NCBI GenBank assembly: GCA_030748435.1
Contig: JASMLZ010000015.1
Location: 1 to 64,000, forward strand
Length of the DNA stretch: 64,000 nt
Direction: 5' to 3'
Source: Gammaproteobacteria bacterium
GTDB taxonomy: Bacteria; Pseudomonadota; Gammaproteobacteria; Pseudomonadales; Balneatricaceae
A model generated the notes under the pieces. The model worked only from the letters and a program-made list of their open reading frames with translations. It made no database searches and was not told the origin of the DNA. This document shows, in pieces, positions 55,396-64,000 of this stretch. Position 1 is the stretch's first letter. Each line of letters starts with the position of its first letter. The position numbers and the translations under genes are program-made.

Positions 55396-56598
55396 ATGAC
55401 AGAGCAGGATAAGAGCTTTCAGGCGGATGCCGGGTTGGAATATGCCCTTGATCTGCTACGCCATCCACCTTCAGACGCCCTGGCATTGCCTACTGCTTTG
55501 GCTGAACAGGGTATAGGTGAACAGGCTACTTTGCAGCTATTGGCGCCTTATGTGCTGGGTCAGGCCAGTTATCTTGACAGTGCTGCAGCCTGTGCCCATA
55601 TGGACCCACCAACGCCTTGGATTACCTGGGCAACAAGTCTTTGGAATGCGCGCTTAAATCAAAATCTGCTACATCCGGCTACGGCACCCTTTGCCAGACA
55701 GGCCGAGGAGAAAGTGATAGATTGGTTGGCCCCTGTGTTTGGTATGCACGGAGGGCATATGTGCTCCGGTTCTACCCTTGCCAATCTTACGGCCTTGTGG
55801 GCAGCACGGGATAGCAAGCAGGTTGACAAAATTATTGCCTCAACAGCGGCCCATATTAGTATAGCCAAAGCCGCCCGTATTCTGGGCTTACCCTATAAGC
55901 AGATTGCCACTAATCCAGATGGCCAGATTGATTGCGCCCAACTGGGTAATATCAGTAATGCCTGTTTGGTGCTCACCGCTGGTACAACCGCCACAGGCGT
56001 TATTGATTCGCTGGCGCTGGCTGGTCAGGCTAAATGGACACATATTGATGCGGCATGGGCGGGCCCATTGCGCTTGAGTGCCAAGCATGCTGACTTACTT
56101 GCTGGCATAGAGCGGGCCGATTCTGTGGCGGTTTCTGCACATAAATGGCTATTCCAGCCGAAAGATTCAGCCCTGATTATGTTTCAGCAACCAGAACTGG
56201 CCAATCCAGCCATTAGCTTTGGTGGTGGCTATTTGGCAGCGCCCAATATTGGCGTGCAAGGATCTCGTGGGGCCGCTGCCATATCCTTGCTGGCGACCCT
56301 GATGGCGTGGGGTAAAAAGGGTATGGCGGCACGTATCGATCAGGCTATGTCAATGGCGACCATATTGGCTGAGGCGTTGAGTAAAGAGGACAAGCTTTCA
56401 GTGTGGGCTATGCCGATAACAGGAGTAACCGTATTTCGGCCTCTACATATAAGTACGCAACAACTTTATCAGCGCTTGCCGGAGGGCATAGTTTCCACCT
56501 GTATGTTGGATAATCAACAATGGCTGCGTTCAGTGGCGGCCAATCCATTGGCTGATATGGAGACCATTATTGCTGCTATTCGAGGGGCCATAAAATGA
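55396..56598 (+). CDS. PLP-dependent decarboxylase (group II-like)
   Basis: GHMCSGSTLANLTALWAARD, HIDAAWAGPLRLS, SVAVSAHKWLFQPKDSAL (PLP lysine). Confidence 0.85.
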   Translation: MTEQDKSFQADAGLEYALDLLRHPPSDALALPTALAEQGIGEQATLQLLAPYVLGQASYLDSAAACAHMDPPTPWITWATSLWNARLNQNLLHPATAPFARQAEEKVIDWLAPVFGMHGGHMCSGSTLANLTALWAARDSKQVDKIIASTAAHISIAKAARILGLPYKQIATNPDGQIDCAQLGNISNACLVLTAGTTATGVIDSLALAGQAKWTHIDAAWAGPLRLSAKHADLLAGIERADSVAVSAHKWLFQPKDSALIMFQQPELANPAISFGGGYLAAPNIGVQGSRGAAAISLLATLMAWGKKGMAARIDQAMSMATILAEALSKEDKLSVWAMPITGVTVFRPLHISTQQLYQRLPEGIVSTCMLDNQQWLRSVAANPLADMETIIAAIRGAIK

Positions 56599-56670
56599 GC
56601 TGCTATGTCAATTTAGTGCCAGGTGGCAATAATAATTATTGTATAAAGTTCTCAGTTTATATAAATATAA

Positions 56671-57322
<652 letters not shown>

Positions 57323-57392
57323 TAAGCGGTAGTGAAAGGCATGGTAATCATGCCGCTATGCAGTATATTTAAGAGAGTAAAGGAGAATAATA

Positions 57393-57953
57393 ATGATACA
57401 AATGATAGCTGGACTCCTGTTATGGTCCTTGGTGCACTTGATGCCTTCACTGAGCCCGGGATTAAGAGAGAAATCCGTCGTCAGCCTTGGGCAAAAGGGT
57501 TATAAGATCACTTTTGCGCTATTAATACTAGTGGCCCTAGTGCTGATTGTGCTGGGCTGGCGTAGCACCGTGCCTGTGCATATCTATACCTTGCCAGAAA
57601 TAGTGAGACTGATTGCCATACTGCTTATAGTAATGGCGTTTTTGCTGATGGGGGCTGCCAATTACCCAACCCGAATTAAGCAGTTTGTGCGCCACCCACA
57701 ATTAACGGGTGTGATTTTTTGGTCAACGGCACATCTGCTTTTAAATGGGGATAGTCGCTCTGTATTGTTATTTGGCTGGTTGGGTATCTGGGCGCTGCTG
57801 GAAATAGTGCTAATTAGTCGCCGCGAGGGAGAATGGATAAAAGCTGTGTCACCTTCCTGGAGTAGAGAAGCCAGAGGTGCTTTTATTAGCTTGATAGTAC
57901 TGGCTGTAGTGGTGTTTGTGCATCCCTATCTAGCTGGTGTGCCGGTTAGTTAA
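57393..57953 (+). CDS. NnrU family membrane protein
   Basis: LLLWSLVHLMPSLSPGLREKSVVSLGQKGYKITFAL, RHPQLTGVIFWSTAHLLLNGDSRSVLLFG. Confidence 0.88.
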   Translation: MIQMIAGLLLWSLVHLMPSLSPGLREKSVVSLGQKGYKITFALLILVALVLIVLGWRSTVPVHIYTLPEIVRLIAILLIVMAFLLMGAANYPTRIKQFVRHPQLTGVIFWSTAHLLLNGDSRSVLLFGWLGIWALLEIVLISRREGEWIKAVSPSWSREARGAFISLIVLAVVVFVHPYLAGVPVS

Positions 57954-58315
57954 TGCATGCTGTCATGGCAACGAGCGCAGGGACGCGGCCAGCTCTGAAC
58001 TATTGGCTTGATTAGTCAGAAACTTCTGAGCTGCGTTTGCAATAACAGATTTGTAGGTTTTTATAATTGGAAAAAAAGACCAAAATAAAAATTTGGTTCT
58101 GACATTGATTAATTCTGCTATTAATATCAAAAATTTATATATAAATAAAAATGGTAAAGTAAAAAACCTCTGCTAATCTTTAATTCACAAATGGCGAACA
58201 GTCATTAATGTAATAATCAAGATGTCACCACTTTAATACCTATAATGTTGTTATAAGCATGAATTGTTGGTTATGGACATCATAGGTAAATGTCTAGACT
58301 CTACGGAGAGTATAT

Positions 58316-58702
58316 ATGTATACAAATAAAGATTTGGATTTGGCCGTAGCCGAAGGTATTTTCTCAGATACAGCTATTAATAAGTTCCGCAGTTTAAGGT
58401 TATTATCGGATAGTGCGCCAGTACCTACCGAAGCCAAACCCACACAAGTTGCTGATGCCAGAGCCAATGATATTTTTGTTGTTATGGGCTGTATGCTGTT
58501 GGTTTTTGGTTCCCTGTGGACGTTAAAAACCATTACAGATGCAGAGGGCGTTAGCGTTCTTATTGTCTTTATCAGTGCTATGTTTGGCTTTGGTTTAGCG
58601 AAGGTTTTTTCACTTAAGAGGCAGTTTGCTATTCCTGCCATCGCCTTGTTACTGGCTTGTGTCAGTGGTGTGCTTACACTATGTATCGTGGCTTTGTTAT
58701 AG
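58316..58702 (+). CDS. Small membrane protein, possibly a DUF2157-like fragment
   Basis: MYTNKDLDLAVAEGIFSDTAINKFRSL then TM helices; complete ORF, weak family match by eye. Confidence 0.5.
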   Translation: MYTNKDLDLAVAEGIFSDTAINKFRSLRLLSDSAPVPTEAKPTQVADARANDIFVVMGCMLLVFGSLWTLKTITDAEGVSVLIVFISAMFGFGLAKVFSLKRQFAIPAIALLLACVSGVLTLCIVALL

Positions 58703-58705
58703 TCG

Positions 58706-59659
58706 TTATCTGTTGCTGATTGCTATCCTTATTAGGGCCTGAGTGCAGCCAATTACCAAGCCTAATAAAAGTCCCAAGGAGGTAATGGGCGCGCTTCTGG
58801 GGCCAACTGCGGTCTCAGGAGCAAAAGCAGGATCAATAACTTTGAAAGCATATTCTTTTTGTACTTTGGCCAGCATAATATTACTGGCCTCGGATTCGAT
58901 CATTTTGTATAAAATAGACTGAAATTCAACCAGTGATGTCTTGCTTATCTCCTGCTCCAGATAGCGCATATTTGCTTTTGATTCAGCAATTGCTTCATTT
59001 CTTAAATATTCATTTAAACCACTAACCAGCTTATTAGCTATATTGGCAGCCACCTCGGGATCGTCTGATTTAACAGATACTCTTACCAAGCCTGATTTTT
59101 GCAGAGTTGACACCTTGAGCATGTCTTTTAATTTTAGATAAGATGCCGTATCACTCGGTATTAGCGGTACTGGTTGATTGGAATCTTCCGTCGTAAACAG
59201 GTCCTGTAAACAGCAGGAATAATCGGTCTCTGGCTCTTGCCAAGTGCTGGTATTGGATTCCCACAATTGTGGGAATAAAACCGGCTTTAATTCTTCCTCT
59301 TTGATTAAGGATAAAATAAATTTCCGTGACTCCAGCAAAGCCAATGAAGATTCAATATTGGTATCATGATAGGCGACATTAATACCCGCAATGGTTGCAA
59401 GCCCGGCATATCGGCTGGCAAAAGAAGACAGTTGGCTATTATCACTGTCGCCCTTGGTACTGGTAATTAACACATCAGCTTGATAGGTTTTGGATGTAGT
59501 GAGAGCGGTTATACAGGCAGTACAGCCAAACATCAGGGTACATAAAAAGATACTGATTTTATATTGATAAAGTGACCGAAATAATTCAATCAGATCGATT
59601 TCATTACTATTGATTGCTTGGTTCTCTGCCACAATATAAATCTCGTTATGGTTAATCAA
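58706..59659 (-). CDS. Polysaccharide co-polymerase / chain length determinant (Wzz family)
   Basis: IDLIELFRSLYQYKISIFLCTLMFGCTACITALTTSKTYQADVLI ... C-terminal TM with GPRSAPITSLGLLLGLVIGC. Confidence 0.9.
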   Translation of the reverse strand: MINHNEIYIVAENQAINSNEIDLIELFRSLYQYKISIFLCTLMFGCTACITALTTSKTYQADVLITSTKGDSDNSQLSSFASRYAGLATIAGINVAYHDTNIESSLALLESRKFILSLIKEEELKPVLFPQLWESNTSTWQEPETDYSCCLQDLFTTEDSNQPVPLIPSDTASYLKLKDMLKVSTLQKSGLVRVSVKSDDPEVAANIANKLVSGLNEYLRNEAIAESKANMRYLEQEISKTSLVEFQSILYKMIESEASNIMLAKVQKEYAFKVIDPAFAPETAVGPRSAPITSLGLLLGLVIGCTQALIRIAISNR

Positions 59660-59671
59660 TGTATAAATAAA

Positions 59672-62600
59672 CTAAAAAATACCAAGTGTGTTAAGCGCTT
59701 CGGCAGCCAGAGCAAATCGGTAGGTGATTTGACTGATATCGGTCCACTTGGCCAAGTCAGATACATGCTCCAGATCCATTGGCACCATAATCACATCCCC
59801 AGCTTCAATAACAACCTGTCCACTATGAAGACTAAATAAGTTTGTTGTTGCCGGTTTGGTGGTTACCACGGCTCCATTCGATTTCACTACATAGATTCTG
59901 CTTTGATCTGCCTTGCTGGTTAATCCACCACTGGCTTGAATATATTCTTCTAGCGTGATGGTGGGGGTATACAATACCGAGGAGGGATTCATCACCTCCC
60001 CTACCACAGCTATTTCCTGGATTTGCTGTGGTATATATAGCATATCGCCATGTTTTAAGATGATATCCTTTTCTTGTTTGGCCAGAATGCCCGGTAAATT
60101 AATAACCAAACGACCAATAGAGCCAGATTGTTTAACCTGGCTAACGGCGTACTGCATCGATAACAGGGCCGAGGATGTCTTTTTGTCGTATGGTTCAACT
60201 GCTTCTACCGGGTAATTGGCAGACTGCTCCAGTATGGCTATATCCCTTTCCATTTCTTCTATCAGCTGTTGTTTTTTCTCGTCTTCCCGATCTCTTAATG
60301 ATTGTCTGGAAAAAACTGCTGCCTGCATATCACCCAAATCAGCAATACCCCCTGCCCGCATTACTACTTGCGATAAGGTTTCGCCTTTGGTTATTGGATA
60401 AACGCCGGGAAAGCTGACCTCTCCGGAGATAGTTATATATTTCTCCTCACTCCAGTCCGGTGCCTGTTTAATGGTGACTGTATCGTGGGGTTCAAGCAGC
60501 AGGTTCTCACTCAAGTCGCCTGCCATTGCCAAGCCCAGATTGATGGTTTGGTGAGAGGCATTAAGTTGGCTGTCTTGCCCGATAACGTAGCGGGTTATTT
60601 CGGCTGTCATGGTGTAAGCCGCTTCTTCAAGCCCGCCAGCTGCCAGTATAAGGTCAGATACTCGCATGCCTGTGGTTAGGGGGTAGGCACCCTGTTCCTC
60701 CACCATGCCATTAATCTTTACTACTAGGGCTGGTTGGCCAAGCCTTGCCTGTCGATTTAGATCATTTACCAGACTGTCAATTGCTATACGGCGATTGGTG
60801 TTTTTAGTAAATACCAAAAGCTTGTCTCGCGGACGTAGTATGACATTCGTTTTATGGTCCCCATTGGACAATATTTTATGCAATTCTATGGGGATAATAG
60901 TAGTTATATCATCTTCAGATAAACGCTGAAGTAGCGCATATTGCCTATCCGTTTCTGGTAATAGATCTAGCGCTGCCCGGACCAGATCACCAACTCTCAT
61001 ATTGGCTGCAAGAGGATAGTCGCCTGGATACCTAACGTTGCCTTGAATAGTGACAATGGGTTCGGGTTGATTCTGTCGTGCTTGTCGTCGCAGCTCTGTG
61101 ATATATTCGCCAATAAGCTCATTGCGCTGATCTGTTAGTGACAAAACGATGAGTTGGTCGCGTGGTTGCAGCCTTGGGTTTAGTGCCTTTGGGTTGCTAT
61201 GCATGACCTTATCTAAAGACAGAGGCAGCAAGGTCACCCCCTCACGACCTGGCGATTCTCTACGTAGCAGTGCATATTGCATATCTGTGTCTGGTAATAA
61301 ATCCAAAGATGCTCGGACCAGGTCGCTGACTTTCATATTGGCTGCCAGAGGGTAAGCGCCTGGATATTTCACATTACCCTTAATTGTGACAACGGGTTCA
61401 GGCTGGTCATAACGGGCTTGATCCTTAAGGCTGGTGACGATATTGGCAATTAATGACTGACGTTCTTGAGACAGCTTAAAAATGGTCACTTCGTCACCGT
61501 GTTGAAGTTTTAAATCAGCGTCTGTGCCTTTGTGGTTGAGCACATCTTGAAGGGCAAATGACAATACTTCAATATGGTTCTGTGCTTGATGGTGGCGCTT
61601 TATAAGCGCGTATTGCATATCGGTGGCTGGCTGGAAATTCAGTGCAGCGCGCAGCAGATCACTGATACGCATATGTGGCTGGTAAGGATAATCTCCGGGC
61701 AAGCGCACATTACCAGCAATGCTCACATAGTGTGCTGGCTGATTAAACTGGGCTTGCATTTTTAATTCATCAACTAGTCCTTTGATAATGGGCATGCGGT
61801 CATTGTTATTGGCAAAAACCATTATCTGGTCACGGGGCGATAGCAGTATATTGGCCGGTCCAAATGGCTGGTTGATGGCTTCTTGCAGGTTGATTCGGAG
61901 CACGGATATTTTGCCATTGGGTGCTTGTTCTCTGCGGATTAAGGCATAATCTGTGTCGGCTCCCGATTTAAACTCATCCATTGTCTTAAGTACATCCTGC
62001 AGTCGTAGCCCTGGTTGCCATTTGGTGCCCCCGGGTCTTCTGACATGTCCCGAAACGGTAATGATGTCATTCATGCGATCTAGGACCGAAAAAATATGTA
62101 CAGTATCGCCGTCAGTTACCGGCTTTAAGAAAGCGGATTTATTGGACAAGTCGAGTTCAACCAGAGTGCGGCGGCCATGCTTATCTATCCTCTCTATTTG
62201 CGAAATTCTAGGGAAAGCGGTTGGCAACATGCCACCGGCATAGGTTAATAGATCATCAATGGTGTTCTCTTGTGGATGAAGTTCATAGATAGCTGGCCGG
62301 CGCACTTCACCGCCTATACCCACGGTCTGGCCTACTGGTTTTACAAAGATTACATCGCCAGGCAATAACCTGATATCTTTGCTGGTGTCCCCGCGCAATA
62401 GCAAATCATATAAATCAAAACTAACGGCTACTTTGCGATGGCGCTTAACCTCGATATCTCGTAACGTACCTATGGGCTTAATGCCACCACTGGCAAAGAG
62501 TGCGTTGGTTAAAGTAGACAGGGAACTAACGGTATAGGAGCCTGGATGATTGACATCACCCAGCACAAACACACGAATTGACCGCAAAGAACCCAAAGTA

Positions 62601-63103
62601 ATATTGGCCTTCACGCCTATTATCTGGGCAGATATTCTGGAATTAAGTAACTCTTTCAACTCTTTGAAGGTTAAACCAGATACTGCTATGGGGCCAATGC
62701 GGGGGAAATTTACTACGCCTTCACGCGTGACCACCAAAGAGAACTCAAAGTTTTCTGTACCAAATAGCAATATATGAATTTCATCTCCCGGGCCCACAAT
62801 ATATTCGTTGGGTATAGGGATATCGTCTACTGGGGAAAAGGTAGTAGGCGCTTGCTGAAACAGGGAGTAGCCAAATTGTTTTAGTGGTGGGGTGCCTATT
62901 CTTAGGCTACCAGTATTTAATTTGGTTGTATCGACATCTTTCTCCGGGTCAAAAGATGTACTCAAGTTGTTTGGGGCTGCTCGATCTCCTGTAGTTAAGA
63001 CCTGTGGAGTTGCGGCATGGGCAGTATGTATTATCGACATTATGTCGAAAATCATTGCTATAGCGATGATCCAGATGGACTGTCTGATACCAAAAATGTA
63101 CAT
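59672..63103 (-). CDS. Very large polysaccharide export protein with many SLBB domains (Wza-like)
   Basis: N-terminal poly-export domain (YIVGPGDEIHILLFGTENFEFSLVVTREGVVNFPRIGPIAVSGLTF) and roughly nine SLBB-type units (GNVRYPGDYPLAANMRVGDLVRAA...). Confidence 0.92.
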   Translation of the reverse strand: MYIFGIRQSIWIIAIAMIFDIMSIIHTAHAATPQVLTTGDRAAPNNLSTSFDPEKDVDTTKLNTGSLRIGTPPLKQFGYSLFQQAPTTFSPVDDIPIPNEYIVGPGDEIHILLFGTENFEFSLVVTREGVVNFPRIGPIAVSGLTFKELKELLNSRISAQIIGVKANITLGSLRSIRVFVLGDVNHPGSYTVSSLSTLTNALFASGGIKPIGTLRDIEVKRHRKVAVSFDLYDLLLRGDTSKDIRLLPGDVIFVKPVGQTVGIGGEVRRPAIYELHPQENTIDDLLTYAGGMLPTAFPRISQIERIDKHGRRTLVELDLSNKSAFLKPVTDGDTVHIFSVLDRMNDIITVSGHVRRPGGTKWQPGLRLQDVLKTMDEFKSGADTDYALIRREQAPNGKISVLRINLQEAINQPFGPANILLSPRDQIMVFANNNDRMPIIKGLVDELKMQAQFNQPAHYVSIAGNVRLPGDYPYQPHMRISDLLRAALNFQPATDMQYALIKRHHQAQNHIEVLSFALQDVLNHKGTDADLKLQHGDEVTIFKLSQERQSLIANIVTSLKDQARYDQPEPVVTIKGNVKYPGAYPLAANMKVSDLVRASLDLLPDTDMQYALLRRESPGREGVTLLPLSLDKVMHSNPKALNPRLQPRDQLIVLSLTDQRNELIGEYITELRRQARQNQPEPIVTIQGNVRYPGDYPLAANMRVGDLVRAALDLLPETDRQYALLQRLSEDDITTIIPIELHKILSNGDHKTNVILRPRDKLLVFTKNTNRRIAIDSLVNDLNRQARLGQPALVVKINGMVEEQGAYPLTTGMRVSDLILAAGGLEEAAYTMTAEITRYVIGQDSQLNASHQTINLGLAMAGDLSENLLLEPHDTVTIKQAPDWSEEKYITISGEVSFPGVYPITKGETLSQVVMRAGGIADLGDMQAAVFSRQSLRDREDEKKQQLIEEMERDIAILEQSANYPVEAVEPYDKKTSSALLSMQYAVSQVKQSGSIGRLVINLPGILAKQEKDIILKHGDMLYIPQQIQEIAVVGEVMNPSSVLYTPTITLEEYIQASGGLTSKADQSRIYVVKSNGAVVTTKPATTNLFSLHSGQVVIEAGDVIMVPMDLEHVSDLAKWTDISQITYRFALAAEALNTLGIF

Positions 63104-63177
63104 ACATTTGCCTAAGCCACTTTTATCTTTGCGATGTTCCTATCCGTGTTGATTAGGTGTTATACGCCATATCTGTC

Positions 63178-63462
63178 CTACCATGCTGACAAGGGTTTAC
63201 TATGGATGTGCTGCAAGAGCATACTCAAAGCATGGGCAATCAACATATAGATCCCATACAACCAGATGACAAACAGCAGGCTATAATATTCAGTCAAAAG
63301 ATAGATACATATGACGATGGCTATTTGTAAAAAGTGTAGTGCCAAGAAAAATCGGGGTCGTTTGAAAAATAATAAGCTGGGACTAAACAATACAAATAGC
63401 GTTATCATAGCAACGGCCCATTTAGGGATTAGCGTGGTTTGGCTTGCCTCTATTGGTTTCAT
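63178..63462 (-). CDS. Small hydrophobic membrane protein, unknown function
   Basis: 94-aa ORF with 2-3 TM helices upstream of the wza-like gene in the same direction. Confidence 0.5.
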   Translation of the reverse strand: MKPIEASQTTLIPKWAVAMITLFVLFSPSLLFFKRPRFFLALHFLQIAIVICIYLLTEYYSLLFVIWLYGIYMLIAHALSMLLQHIHSKPLSAW

Positions 63463-63504
63463 AGCTCCGCTCCTAATTAATCACACTAACTATAAATAAA
63501 TATT

Positions 63505-63592
63505 AAAAAAAGGGCCCCAGTTTCATCAAACTATATCCACTCGTGCCGAACTAAAGCAGGGTTCGTTACTTACATTCGGCTCACTGGGGCCC
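63505..63592 (-). ncRNA. Candidate structured leader / attenuator or terminator upstream of the exopolysaccharide genes
   Basis: Outer stem GGGCCCCAGT (63512-63521)/ACTGGGGCCC (63583-63592), inner stem GCCGAA/TTCGGC, T7 tract after the stem on the minus strand. Confidence 0.5.
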
Positions 63593-63801
63593 AAAAGATC
63601 AATCAGTTAAAGGCAGGCTTTCATAACCTAAACCGATTGATGCGCCACACTAGGCTTGCACTCATACTAAAATCTGTTACAGCTAAATCGTGCTGATTTG
63701 GATGCTACAGCCTTGCTCAAAATCTACTTACCAGTTATCTTATGTATTGCCACAAAACATCTCTAACTAATTAATTTAAATATATATTATACTTATATAT
63801 A

Positions 63802-64000
63802 TCATTTTAAAATATTGGTTGGTTGAAGATTAAGGGCTTTGGCTATTTGCTCTACCTTATCTAAGGTAGGGCTTTTTGTGCCGCGTTCAATATGTCCCAT
63901 ATAGCCCCTATCAATGTTAGCCATATAGGCTAATTCTTCTTGGGTGATATTGGCAGCAGAACGTATTTCTCTAACTCTATTACCAAAAAATTTAGTAAGA
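63802..64000 (-). CDS. XRE family HTH regulator (truncated by window edge)
   Basis: Reverse-strand translation ...LTKFFGNRVREIRSAANITQEELAYMANIDRGYMGHIERGTKSPTLDKVEQIAKALNLQPTNILK*. Confidence 0.88.
   Translation of the reverse strand, partial: LTKFFGNRVREIRSAANITQEELAYMANIDRGYMGHIERGTKSPTLDKVEQIAKALNLQPTNILK

Noticed and set aside
59672-63103. Regular about 335-bp repeats considered as a CRISPR-like or tandem DNA array
   Set aside because: They are in-frame SLBB protein domains within one long ORF.

Overview
Window from a gammaproteobacterial-type chromosome. Most of it is ordinary core gene content: a SulP permease (cut by the left edge), YbbAP/TesA-like genes, rpoH, ftsXEY, rsmD, argD-like, a large NAD-glutamate dehydrogenase, sdaA, rdgB, hemW, yggT, xseB, ispA, dxs, ribA, ettA, proC, yggS, a polar amino acid ABC transporter, an HTH-REC/histidine kinase/degenerate HD-GYP cluster, pyrC'-pyrB-pyrR-ruvX-algH-gshB, rsmE, metK, hpd, tkt, gap/epd, pgk and fba. 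An accessory, partly decaying stretch follows (~51.7-58.7 kb: HigBA-like TA pair, pseudogenes, MITEs), then an exopolysaccharide export region (~58.7-63.5 kb). The clearest unexplained structure is a repeat family. Three copies of a 242-bp non-coding element have perfect 18-bp terminal inverted repeats (CCTAAAAACCTCAGTTGA) and each is flanked by its own 5-bp direct repeat (ATTAT, TTTAA, TTGAA). One copy splits a VOC-family gene, and removing it with one repeat copy restores the reading frame exactly. A second sits on the overlapping stop codons of dxs and ribA and regenerates both. Three diverged look-alike ends (37.2, 44.5 and 46.05 kb) suggest an older layer of the same family. A separate 140-bp palindromic MITE with a CTAG target duplication, and a candidate structured RNA/attenuator upstream of the exopolysaccharide genes, were also found. 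No rRNA, tRNA, CRISPR array or complete IS was recognised. All calls are by eye from the sequence and supplied ORFs; no database search was run.
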